Assembly (NCBI GenBank): GCA_021775095.1
Contig: JAJFII010000027.1
Coordinates: 1-64,000, forward strand
Direction: 5' to 3'
DNA: 64,000 bases
Origin: Rhodospirillales bacterium
Lineage (GTDB): Bacteria; Pseudomonadota; Alphaproteobacteria; Rhodospirillales; Casp-alpha2
Position numbers and translations under genes: made by a program. The notes under the pieces are model-generated. The model searched no databases, was not told where the DNA came from, and was given only the letters and a program-made list of their open reading frames with translations. Positions 17,790 through 26,813 of the stretch are shown piece by piece; the stretch's first letter is position 1, and each line of letters starts with the position of its first letter.

Positions 17790-18923
17790 TTATTCCGCCC
17801 AGTCAATTTTTTCAATGTTCGGTGCATTGGCTTCAATCGCCTGCAGAATCTCAATTCCCTGCTTCATTTCTCCGCCAATGAACTCGGACCGGCGAACCGC
17901 CCCACCAACGTCCTTATTGGGAAACATCCGGGTCCAGGCCGACATTTTAACACTGACCGCACATAACGTGGCACCAATTGTCGTGTGGTAATCCTCGATA
18001 AAACATTTGACCTGCCGGAAGCGGGCGGCATCAACCGACTTCCACATCGAGCCGGTGTAGCGCTCAAAGGTTTCAAATCGGCCGGTGACCGCCGCCATCA
18101 TGGAATTCATGGTGTATTCGATGGTTCTGCAGGTTTCTATCAGATTGAGGTTTTGCCGAAGTTGAAAGTTTCCCCGGATATCGTCCAGGGATTCTAAAAA
18201 GTCATCGATTTGCGGTTCGAGTTTTTCCATACATTGACGGTAATAGGATAAGGACAAAAACACATCGCCGTAGTCTTCCAGAAATAACGGCACTTCGTCA
18301 ATTTCAATACTCAACTTGCTCGATAATAGGTGCAGTTTTTCCCGGACTTTTTTAGCATCCGGATCCTGAAACAAACCAATGACGTCGCCAAACGACGAGA
18401 TATCAACATCGTCATTGCCATAGATCTGCTGGATCAGAGGCTGGGTAAAAACTTTCATGTATTCGGTTAATTCGGCGCGTTTGCCGCTGGATAGTCGCAG
18501 GCCGCTCATATCTTCCACATGGATGCCCTGTTCGCGGAACAGAATCCGTAGACTGTAAACATCGTAGCTCGGTAATTTACCCAGTTTCCGAAGCATCCGG
18601 AGATCCTTATGGGGCGGATTTGACGACCAGCCAAACTGGCTTTGCAAATGATCGATCTCCATTTGTCCACTGCCGATACCAGCGCCCGAAAACAATTCAA
18701 CAATACTCTTCAGGTGAGCATTTTTAATCAATTTGGCATGGCGAAGCGGTCCTGTTTCAAACTCGAGAATCCCAAGCGGCAGGATATGCAGAGCATCACG
18801 ATCTTCGCTGCGGATGGGCACGTCTTCAGGCACCAGAACCTCCTGCCAATGGACGCCAAAGGTGGCGTTGTTTGCCGGGCCATACAAGTTGAAGATCGTC
18901 AATCGCGTACAAAAAGAACCCAA
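17790..18923 (-). CDS. Conserved-looking hypothetical protein
   Basis: I do not recognise this 377-residue protein. It has no signal peptide and no obvious membrane segment. The C-terminal half is alpha-helical with long charged stretches (residues about 210-330), ending IEKIDWAE. The N-terminal part has phrases such as LHILPLGILEFE and a short GAGIGSGQME segment. Composition and codon use resemble neighbouring genes, so it is probably real. The frame opens with TTG at 18923 without a clear ribosome site; another TTG is at 18902, and the true start is uncertain. It is convergent with the SGNH hydrolase gene and stands alone, with no operon partner. Confidence 0.65.
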   Translation of the reverse strand: MGSFCTRLTIFNLYGPANNATFGVHWQEVLVPEDVPIRSEDRDALHILPLGILEFETGPLRHAKLIKNAHLKSIVELFSGAGIGSGQMEIDHLQSQFGWSSNPPHKDLRMLRKLGKLPSYDVYSLRILFREQGIHVEDMSGLRLSSGKRAELTEYMKVFTQPLIQQIYGNDDVDISSFGDVIGLFQDPDAKKVREKLHLLSSKLSIEIDEVPLFLEDYGDVFLSLSYYRQCMEKLEPQIDDFLESLDDIRGNFQLRQNLNLIETCRTIEYTMNSMMAAVTGRFETFERYTGSMWKSVDAARFRQVKCFIEDYHTTIGATLCAVSVKMSAWTRMFPNKDVGGAVRRSEFIGGEMKQGIEILQAIEANAPNIEKIDWAE

Positions 18924-19178
18924 TTACGGCATCATTTGCGCAACTTACTCGATGGGAGAGCGATGCCTGATACAATGCAGCTGTTACGTGCGCTTCTGTT
19001 GAAATGTGCCCTGTGATCGCGGAAGTGTTTTTAGTCCGCTGTTTTCATAAACCAGACAATTACCGCAATCTGTTACAAAAAGGGGAACCAGTGCGCATTT
19101 TTTTATGCTTTGGTGACGGCTGAATGGTCATTTGAAAGGGCACATTGAGTTCGGCGACGGGCCTGCTTGCGAAAATAC

Positions 19179-19610
19179 CTATGGATAATTTTCGCTGACT
19201 TTTGTATCTGGATCATTGCGCAGTTTATCGAGGGCCCGTCGTTGGGTTTTGGTCGGCCGGCCAGTCCCCCGCTCACGCTCCGCCACCGGTGCCGTTCGCA
19301 CATCAGCGTTTTGTAAGTCCTGGCGTTCACTGCGCGCCTGCGGTGGTTCCAGGTCTTCATAGAGAGTTTGCGCCTCGGCTGCCGGCCCCCGCCGCTCCCC
19401 CAGTTTCAGGATCTTGATGATCCGGATATGGCGACCTTTTGGGAACGTCAGAACGTCGCCTTGGCAAACGCTGTGTTTCGATTTGCCGATCAGGTTGCCA
19501 TTTACCCGAACCCGCCCTGACTGGCACAGTTTGGCGGCCAGGGTCCGGCTCTTAAACAGGCGGGCATACCAGAGCCATTTGTCCAGGCGAAGGGTCGGAT
19601 CAGGCATCAA
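19179..19610 (-). CDS. S4-domain RNA-binding protein (Hsp15-like)
   Basis: This 143-residue protein starts with an S4 RNA-binding fold (LRLDKWLWYARLFKSR...AAKLCQSGRVRVNG, residues 6-50) and ends in a basic, Arg/Lys-rich tail. The Hsp15 (HslR) family binds free 50S subunits carrying stalled peptidyl-tRNA. The ATG overlaps the stop codon of the helicase gene by 4 bases, so the two RNA-binding proteins are translationally coupled. Length is typical for the alphaproteobacterial version, which has a longer tail than that of E. coli. Confidence 0.85.
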   Translation of the reverse strand: MMPDPTLRLDKWLWYARLFKSRTLAAKLCQSGRVRVNGNLIGKSKHSVCQGDVLTFPKGRHIRIIKILKLGERRGPAAEAQTLYEDLEPPQARSERQDLQNADVRTAPVAERERGTGRPTKTQRRALDKLRNDPDTKVSENYP

Positions 19611-22177
19611 ACAACCTTCAATTCGCTGAGCACGGCAAAGGGCGAATCCTTATCATAGGCGGGTCGCCGGGCGACGGTTGGTTTACCGGATATTATCTGC
19701 TTTTTAGGGGTTTCCGGCCCGGCGGTGGATTTCCCAGGCGGGCGTAATCTAAAATGGGCAACCCCATCTTTTTCAAACCTGCGATAACCCAGTTTTTTTA
19801 AAATGACCGTCATTTCCTCCATATCGCAGCCGCCAAGCGCCAGAAGCTCCGGGACAATTGGAAACGGTTTCTTGCGACTCAATTCCCAGGCGCTTTCGGC
19901 AATGCGTTCCAACATGTCAATGCGCAGCGCCCGTTTGCCCATGACGCGGTATCCCATCGCTTCGTAAAACGCCTGGGGAAACGACAGATCTGGTGCCACG
20001 GACACCCGCCCCGGCACGGGAATGGGTAAGGCTATTTCCCGTCGCACACGACCCATATAAATTGCCCAGACCAAGGCCCGCAACGCCACGGCCTGGGGTT
20101 TCAGGAGGTCGCTAATAAAAACCGATTCGCGGCCGATACGAACTCCGGCACGGCGTAACGCCCGACGGTCGTCGCGACTCAGGGCATCAATTTCCGTTTT
20201 GCAGCGCCGCCGTGGCAAGGACCCCAGATTTTCATGCAACTGAAAAACCAAGCCGCGGGCCGCACCGGCCAGGTTTGCCGTCATCATCCGATACAGCGGA
20301 GCCAGTTGTCGCGCCAGTTCGTCCTGCAACCAACCCTCCAGACGGGCAAGGATATGATCGCGCTGCAGGGGGTTCACAAGATCGCTGGGGTTTAATAAAA
20401 TCTTCGGACGCAGCAGGGTCCGCCCCTTGAGGATGCGGGCAATGGCAATTCCCTGCCACAGAATCCGCGGTTCAGGAGCGGTTTTTTCGCCCGCCAACTG
20501 GAATTCCACGTCATCCGCCGCCTTCACGCTGACGACCCGACGCTCGATTTCGCCGCCCAGGGCTTTCGTCGCAGACTGATCGACAGCTTTTGCCGCGAGG
20601 GATTCACGGGAATGGTTGGCCGCGGGATCGGCCTTGAAAATAAAACCTTCCAAACGGCCAATATAATGACCTTCCACCAGAACATCGCCATCGCGTTTAA
20701 CCGCCGCCAAAAGCTCCGGTTGCTCCTTCATCCGTCGCATCAGTTCGGTTGTCCGCCGATCAACGAATCGCTGGGTCAATCGTTCATGCAGGGCGTCCGA
20801 AAGCCGGTCTTCAATGGCCCGGGTCTGCTCTTGCCAGGAACTGGCGTTTTCCAGCCAATCGCCGCGAAAGGCTATATAGGTCCAGGTACGAACGCCGGAG
20901 ATCCGTTGAGTCAGATGCTCGATGTCGCCATCCACCCGATCCAAACGTTTTACCTGTTCGGCGATCCAGTCCTCGGGCAGACGGGCCTTTCTTGACCCGA
21001 CCAGATAACCAAAAATGCGTGCCAGTGACCGGGCATGGCCATCACTTTTTATATTGCCAAAGTCCGGCACCTGGCAGACTTCCCATAACAAACGAACCGC
21101 CTCGGCATTGGTCACCCGATCCAGGACTTCGGCATCCTGGGCAAGGCGGCGCAATACCAGTTCGTCATCGGCCGGGCGAACCCGCGCCAATCCCGCTAAT
21201 TCCGGCGGTAGAGTCAAACTTTTTAACAACACCTGCAAAGAGCTGAATATTGGTTTTGGATTGCGCCAATAGATTTGCCGGATGGCTTCAAATTCATGAT
21301 TTTCAATGCGGCCAATAATTTCCGGATCCAGCAACTCTGCATTGCCAGTTGTGCCAAAGGTACCGTCGTTCATGTGGCGCCCGGCACGGCCGGCAATTTG
21401 CGCCATCTCGGCTGGTTCCAGGGGGCGGCGACGGTGCCCGTCAAATTTCCGGGTCGCGGCAAATGCCACATGGTCAACATCCATATTCAGCCCCATACCG
21501 ATGGCGTCGGTGGCGACGATATAGTCAACTTCACCGGACTGATAGAGGGCAACCTGGGCGTTTCTGGTGCGCGGGCTGAGCGCCCCCATAACAACCGCCG
21601 CCCCACCTTTTTGCCGACGAATAAGTTCCGCATAGGCGTAAACATCGGCAGCCGAGAACGCGACGACGGCGGTTCTTTTGGGCAGTCGGGTGATTTTTTT
21701 GGCCCCCACATAAGACAGGGTCGAAAACCGAGGTCGGGTTGTGAACTCGGCATCGGGGACCAAACGTTTAATCAGCGGGCGCAGGGTTTCGGCGCCCAGG
21801 AACATGGTTTCGAACCGGCCGCGGGCGTGCAGCAATCGATCCGTAAATATATGTCCGCGGTCCGGATCGGCGCACATCTGAACTTCATCAATGGCGACAA
21901 AATCGACCCGTCGGTCAACCGGCATGGATTCCGTCGTGCAAATGAAATAGCGGGCGCTCATGGGCAGGATTTTTTCCTCCCCGGTGATTAAGGCGACGGC
22001 ATTAGATCCTTTCGCAGCAACGGCACGCTGATAATTCTCCCGGGCCAGCAAGCGTAAGGGGAAACCGATCATCCCCGTTTCATAGGCCAGCATGCGTTCC
22101 ATAGCCAAATGGGTCTTACCCGTATTGGTCGGCCCAAGGACGGCGACGATTCGTACCTGTGACGTGGAAATCTCCAT
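19607..22177 (-). CDS. Suv3-like superfamily 2 RNA helicase
   Basis: This is a large helicase of about 856 residues. Motif I is LGPTNTGKTHLA, motif II is the unusual DEVQ in VAIDEVQMC, and motif VI is QIAGRAGRHMNDG, all as in mitochondrial Suv3/alphaproteobacterial homologues that unwind RNA for degradation. The C-terminal half is basic and long. The frame reaches a TTG at 22228, but the ATG at 22177 immediately precedes the conserved RIVAVLGPTNTGK block and is preferred. It overlaps the S4-protein gene downstream by 4 bases, suggesting a joint role in RNA or ribosome quality control (inference). Confidence 0.88.
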   Translation of the reverse strand: MEISTSQVRIVAVLGPTNTGKTHLAMERMLAYETGMIGFPLRLLARENYQRAVAAKGSNAVALITGEEKILPMSARYFICTTESMPVDRRVDFVAIDEVQMCADPDRGHIFTDRLLHARGRFETMFLGAETLRPLIKRLVPDAEFTTRPRFSTLSYVGAKKITRLPKRTAVVAFSAADVYAYAELIRRQKGGAAVVMGALSPRTRNAQVALYQSGEVDYIVATDAIGMGLNMDVDHVAFAATRKFDGHRRRPLEPAEMAQIAGRAGRHMNDGTFGTTGNAELLDPEIIGRIENHEFEAIRQIYWRNPKPIFSSLQVLLKSLTLPPELAGLARVRPADDELVLRRLAQDAEVLDRVTNAEAVRLLWEVCQVPDFGNIKSDGHARSLARIFGYLVGSRKARLPEDWIAEQVKRLDRVDGDIEHLTQRISGVRTWTYIAFRGDWLENASSWQEQTRAIEDRLSDALHERLTQRFVDRRTTELMRRMKEQPELLAAVKRDGDVLVEGHYIGRLEGFIFKADPAANHSRESLAAKAVDQSATKALGGEIERRVVSVKAADDVEFQLAGEKTAPEPRILWQGIAIARILKGRTLLRPKILLNPSDLVNPLQRDHILARLEGWLQDELARQLAPLYRMMTANLAGAARGLVFQLHENLGSLPRRRCKTEIDALSRDDRRALRRAGVRIGRESVFISDLLKPQAVALRALVWAIYMGRVRREIALPIPVPGRVSVAPDLSFPQAFYEAMGYRVMGKRALRIDMLERIAESAWELSRKKPFPIVPELLALGGCDMEEMTVILKKLGYRRFEKDGVAHFRLRPPGKSTAGPETPKKQIISGKPTVARRPAYDKDSPFAVLSELKVV

Positions 22178-22295
22178 AACAGAAAGATCGCGTTTCAGTG
22201 GCAAATAATCAAGTCCCGTAAACGTCAAAAGCGACCGAATTAAAAATTATTTGTTCTGTTTACGTTCATCCATCACTGGCGCATGACGGCACATA

Positions 22296-22328
22296 GGGTT
22301 TGCCCTGGGTTTGCCCTGGGTTTGCCCT
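22296..22328. repeat. Three perfect tandem 11-bp repeats
   Basis: GGGTTTGCCCT occurs three times in succession. Each unit is itself partly palindromic (GGG-TTTG-CCC). It lies in the spacer of about 320 bp between the helicase start and the end of the second GT41 gene. No gene or clear promoter is seen in the rest of that spacer. Confidence 0.8.
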
Positions 22329-22495
22329 ATTTTTCCCCTCACCGCTTAAACAATCAGATCCCTGGGGGCTCGGAGGACACCTTTCAACGCAAGCGTTCAA
22401 TAGGCAATCCGGTGAAAAAATCATCGCAGTTATTTAGGCAATGGTGGTCGTCGGCATCGTCATTGGCGTTCAGATGTTAAAATCCGATTGAACGA

Positions 22496-24469
22496 TCAAT
22501 CACGGGAATGTGTCATTTTAACGTACACATCCTCAATGGCGCGGGCAAAATCCGATCCGTTACACAAACGCGAGGTTTTCATATCGGCTCGCAAATTCCG
22601 GCGATACCACTGCAATCGGTCGGCGTCGTCCGACAGATCCTCTGCCAGTTGGATATAACTTTCCATATCCGGGGCGGTGAGTTCCGGGTGGCCAATGATC
22701 GCGTTTAAACTGAGACCGACCCGGGCGGCATGCCATTGGCCTTCCAGAACCACCGTCGGAACGCCCATCCAGTGGGTTTCGCATAGCGTGGTTGTCCCGT
22801 TATAGGGAAACGGATCAAGCGCAATATCCATTTCGTTGTAAATGGAAAGAGCGCTGGTTTCGGTGATCCAGGGCCTGAGTACAAGGCGGTCTGCGGCCAC
22901 TCCGTAGGCCGCAAAGGCATCCATAAAGCTGTCGCGGGTTCGGTCGTCGGCGAATGCCTTGCCCTTTAATAACAACTTCGCGTCCGGGACCCGACGCAAT
23001 ATCGCCGCCCACGCGGCGATCACCGGCACCGTGAGTTTCGCCAGATTGTTTGCAGACCCAAACGTCACATACCGATTTTTCAGGCTGGGCAGTTCGCCGA
23101 CGGGCGGGGCGTCATCCGGCGGTTGAAAACACAAAAACCCACCGGCGATCCGCATCAGTTTTTCCGAATGGAACCGTTCGGTTTTTCCGACGGGGTCCGC
23201 CCAGGCATCGGTCAGCCGGTAATCCATGGCCGCCAGACCGGTGGTCGCAGGATACCCCAGATAACTGACCTGAACAGGTGCCGGTTTTTGCCCAAACAGC
23301 GACAGCCTGTTGCCCATGGTATGACCAGACAAATCAACCAATATGTCGATTTCGTCGGTACCAATAAGCGCCGTTGCATCCCCATCGGAAACCCCAAAAA
23401 TCGAACGCCAGTGATCGGCGGAATTTTTCAGGACTGTTGTTACCTCATCTTCAATATGACCATTTGAATAACAATAGATCTCAAATGCCTGGCGGTCGTG
23501 ATTGGCGATCAGGGGGCGCATGAAATAACTGACGGAGTGGCGCCTGAAATCCGGTGACACATAACCGATGCGAAGTTTTGCGTGGCTGACGACCGGTTGC
23601 CGACAGGCGGGAACCGGCATCGGCACATGCCGGTCGTTCCATTGGCGATGGGCTCCTGCAACAAATTCAGCCGCCACCCCATCCAGGTTATTCAGGGCGT
23701 ACAGGTAATTCGAATGGCTACTCGCCCGGTTCGGGGCGAGCGCCATGGATTTTTCATAATATACAATTGCCGCGTCGGCCTGCCCCGTTTCTTTCAGGAC
23801 TTCCGCCAGATTGGTATAGGGGTCGGCAAATTCCGGATCCAAATGGATGGCCCGTCGCAGGACATCCTGGGCTTCGCCATATTTGCCCTGGCGTTGGCGG
23901 GCAATCGCCAAATTGTTGTAGGCGGGGGCATAGGTTTCCTTATAACCAATCGCTGCTTGCAGGGTTTCGACCGCCTTATCAAGCGCCCCGAGGTCAACAA
24001 GAATATTGCCATAATTGCTTAGTGCTTCGGCGTAGTCTGGGCGCAGTTGAATGGCCCGCTCATAATGCTCAGCGGCCTCCGCCAATTGACCGAGACTGCG
24101 ATAAACCGTCGCGATATTGTTATGGGTTGTGGCATGGCCCGGCTCCAGTTCAATGGCCCGCCGATAGGTCAGCAATGCTTCCTGGTCCCGATCAAGCGAT
24201 GAAAACCCGGTCGCCAGATTGTTGAGGAAACTGGCGTTATCCGGTTGAGCAGCGCAAGCTTTGGCGATCCATACAATCCCGCGGCCCGGATCCCCGAGCT
24301 GACAGGTTATAACCCCCAACAGGTTCAACCCCTCGGCGTGGTCCGGCTGCTGGTCCAAAACCTGCTGACAGAGTGCCCGGGCAGCCGCAAAGTCCCCCAA
24401 TTCATGGGCTTTGGTGGCTTCAGCCATGGCGTCTGATCGGGTCCCGGATGGCCGGTCTGGTTCATTCAT
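22496..24469 (-). CDS. TPR protein with OGT-type GT41 glycosyltransferase domain
   Basis: This 657-residue protein has about eight TPR units at residues 12-283, then a two-part GT41 catalytic domain. The catalytic part carries KLRIGYVSPDFRRHSVSYFM, the OGT hallmark LVDLSGHTMGNRL, APVQVSYLGYPATTG, and DPFPYNGTTTLCETHWMGVP. These are the residues that hold UDP-sugar in OGT/SPINDLY-like enzymes, so this is the classical branch, unlike the EIGMD-type gene at 11629. It would glycosylate (or, like plant SPY, fucosylate) Ser/Thr of cytoplasmic proteins; the acceptor is unknown. The ATG at 24469 is a sensible start and htpG is divergent upstream. Confidence 0.87.
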   Translation of the reverse strand: MNEPDRPSGTRSDAMAEATKAHELGDFAAARALCQQVLDQQPDHAEGLNLLGVITCQLGDPGRGIVWIAKACAAQPDNASFLNNLATGFSSLDRDQEALLTYRRAIELEPGHATTHNNIATVYRSLGQLAEAAEHYERAIQLRPDYAEALSNYGNILVDLGALDKAVETLQAAIGYKETYAPAYNNLAIARQRQGKYGEAQDVLRRAIHLDPEFADPYTNLAEVLKETGQADAAIVYYEKSMALAPNRASSHSNYLYALNNLDGVAAEFVAGAHRQWNDRHVPMPVPACRQPVVSHAKLRIGYVSPDFRRHSVSYFMRPLIANHDRQAFEIYCYSNGHIEDEVTTVLKNSADHWRSIFGVSDGDATALIGTDEIDILVDLSGHTMGNRLSLFGQKPAPVQVSYLGYPATTGLAAMDYRLTDAWADPVGKTERFHSEKLMRIAGGFLCFQPPDDAPPVGELPSLKNRYVTFGSANNLAKLTVPVIAAWAAILRRVPDAKLLLKGKAFADDRTRDSFMDAFAAYGVAADRLVLRPWITETSALSIYNEMDIALDPFPYNGTTTLCETHWMGVPTVVLEGQWHAARVGLSLNAIIGHPELTAPDMESYIQLAEDLSDDADRLQWYRRNLRADMKTSRLCNGSDFARAIEDVYVKMTHSRD

Positions 24470-24638
24470 AGGCGCACCATAAGCGACCTACCGGCAAAGG
24501 GAAATCGCCATCTCAGGCCAACAACCGCGCCGCCGCACCTGTATAAGGGGTTGCGGGAACCGAGCCGTTGCGCCATATCAGTTCCGAACCTGGGGAAACC
24601 CATGAAAACCACGCAATTTAGGTGAGGAATATGGACCG

Positions 24639-26537
24639 ATGACCAAAGAAACTTTTACTTTTCAGGCAGAAGTCGGAAAACTGCTCGATATCGTGGCGCA
24701 TTCGTTGTACAGCCATAAGGAAATTTTTCTGCGCGAGTTGATTTCGAACGCGTCGGATGCCTGTGACAAACTCCGTTATGAGGCGCTGACGAATCCCGAC
24801 CTGGCCAGCGGAAACGCCGATTTCGCAATTACCATTACGTCCGACAAAAAAGCCAAGACCCTGACCGTATCAGACAATGGCATCGGCATGAGCCGCGACG
24901 ACCTGGCAGAAACATTAGGGACAATTGCCCGGTCCGGCACCCAGGCGTTTATGGACCAGATCACCGCCGCCAAGCAAAAGAAAGACAAAGCCGGCGTAGA
25001 ACTTATTGGCCAGTTTGGTGTCGGTTTCTATTCGGCATTTATGGTTTCAGAATCGGTTGAGGTGATCACCCGACAAGCCGGCAGTGACAAAGCTCATAAA
25101 TGGGTTTCCGACGGCCGCGGCGAATTTACGATTGAAGACGCGACCCGTGATGGTCGCGGCACCGACGTGATCCTGCATTTAAAAAAGCAGGAAAAAGAAT
25201 TTTTTGAGCCGGAACGGATTGAAAAAATCGTCAAAACCTATTCCGACCATATTGATATACCCATCAATCTTAATCCCATCAAAAAGGACGATGAGGTCAG
25301 GACTTTAAATTCCGCATCGGCCCTGTGGACCCGTGAAAAAAAGGACATTACCGAAGACCAGTACAAAGAGTTCTACCACCATGTCGCCCATGCCTTCGAT
25401 GACCCGTGGATGACTTTGCACAATCGGGTTGAAGGGGTTATGGCCTATACCAACCTGTTGTTCATTCCGACAAGTCCGCCGTTTGACCTGTTCAGTCCTG
25501 AGCGCAAAGCCAACGTCAAACTTTATGTCAAAAAGGTATTTATAACCGACGACTGTGAAGATCTGTTGCCTGCTTATTTAAGGTTTGTAAAAGGCATCGT
25601 CGATTCAGAAGATCTACCGCTTAACATCAGCCGTGAGATGTTGCAGGACAATCCGGCACTGACAAAAATCCGCAAGGCCGTGGTCAAACGCATATTTACG
25701 GAATTGACGAAAAAAGCCGAAAAAACACCGGACGACTATCAAACGTTCTGGGACGCCTTTGGCCCGGTGCTGAAAGAAGGCCTTTATGAAGATTTTGAAA
25801 ACCGCGAAAAGCTGTTTGTCCTGGCCCGCTTTAAATCCACCCATGGCGACGGTTTGGTCAGCCTGAAGGATTATGTCGAGCGCATGAAAGAAGGCCAGGA
25901 ATCTATTTTTTATATTACCGGCGAGAATGCCGACCAGATTGCACAAAGCCCGCAGCTTGAAGGGTTTAAGGCAAAGAATGTGGAAGTTCTTTTGTTATCC
26001 GATCCGGTCGACGAGTTTTGGGTGACATCGGTCGGCCTCTATGAAGAAAAAACCTTTAAGTCAGCGACCCGTGGCGGTGCCGATTTGGACAAAGTTTCGA
26101 AGGACTCACCGGATGGCAAAAAGGACGATAAAAAAACCGATAAAAAACCGTCGAATATCGAGCCGCTTGTTGCCGCCTTCAAAGTTGCCCTGGGCGACAA
26201 AGTCAAAGACGTGCGGGCTTCCGAACGTCTGACCGACAGCGCTGTCTGTCTGGTCGCCGGCGAAGGGGACATGGATATCCACCTCGAGCGGTTGCTCAAA
26301 CAACACAAACAATTGGAGCAATCGACGCCGCGTGTTCTGGAAATAAATCCCGATCACGTGTTGATCAAAAACCTCAACAAGATCGCCAGCAACAGCCAGG
26401 GAATCGAGAGCAGCATCGAGGACGCCGCCTGGTTGTTATTGGACCAGGCGCGGATTGTCGAAGGTGAAAAAGTCGCCGACCCCGCGGCCTTTGCCCGACG
26501 CATGGCGTCGGTCATGGCACGGGGACTGGCGGGTTAA
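24639..26537 (+). CDS. htpG: Molecular chaperone HtpG (Hsp90 family)
   Basis: This cytosolic ATP-dependent chaperone is full length at 632 residues. The N-terminal GHKL ATPase domain shows HSLYSHKEIFLRELISNASDA, the ATP-lid DNGIGM and GQFGVGFYS. The middle-domain catalytic Arg lies in LPLNISREMLQ. The C-terminal dimerisation domain follows a charged linker (KKDDKKTDKKPS, residues about 490-502). The spacer from the divergent GT41 gene (24470-24638) should hold the promoter; I see no unambiguous heat-shock box. The following 26538-26813 holds no recognisable gene. Confidence 0.95.
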   Translation: MTKETFTFQAEVGKLLDIVAHSLYSHKEIFLRELISNASDACDKLRYEALTNPDLASGNADFAITITSDKKAKTLTVSDNGIGMSRDDLAETLGTIARSGTQAFMDQITAAKQKKDKAGVELIGQFGVGFYSAFMVSESVEVITRQAGSDKAHKWVSDGRGEFTIEDATRDGRGTDVILHLKKQEKEFFEPERIEKIVKTYSDHIDIPINLNPIKKDDEVRTLNSASALWTREKKDITEDQYKEFYHHVAHAFDDPWMTLHNRVEGVMAYTNLLFIPTSPPFDLFSPERKANVKLYVKKVFITDDCEDLLPAYLRFVKGIVDSEDLPLNISREMLQDNPALTKIRKAVVKRIFTELTKKAEKTPDDYQTFWDAFGPVLKEGLYEDFENREKLFVLARFKSTHGDGLVSLKDYVERMKEGQESIFYITGENADQIAQSPQLEGFKAKNVEVLLLSDPVDEFWVTSVGLYEEKTFKSATRGGADLDKVSKDSPDGKKDDKKTDKKPSNIEPLVAAFKVALGDKVKDVRASERLTDSAVCLVAGEGDMDIHLERLLKQHKQLEQSTPRVLEINPDHVLIKNLNKIASNSQGIESSIEDAAWLLLDQARIVEGEKVADPAAFARRMASVMARGLAG

Positions 26538-26813
26538 GATCAACTCCTGACCGGCGGTCCAACCGGGGTGCCCGTTTTAATCGATCTCAGTGAAGCCGAT
26601 TTGGGTTGACACATTCCAGCTCTGCAGGTGTCGATCCGTGGTTTTGTCAGGCTTGGCTGATGGTCTTTGCCTTGCGCCATGCTGTAACCCGTTTGCGTGA
26701 CGGGTCCACGACCGGGGACAGAAAAATTTTATGACAGTTTCCGGATAGGCCCGGGTTATACTGACTTCCGTAATTGGATGACACCGAATAGACGACGTGC
26801 CGGGGGCCTTCGC

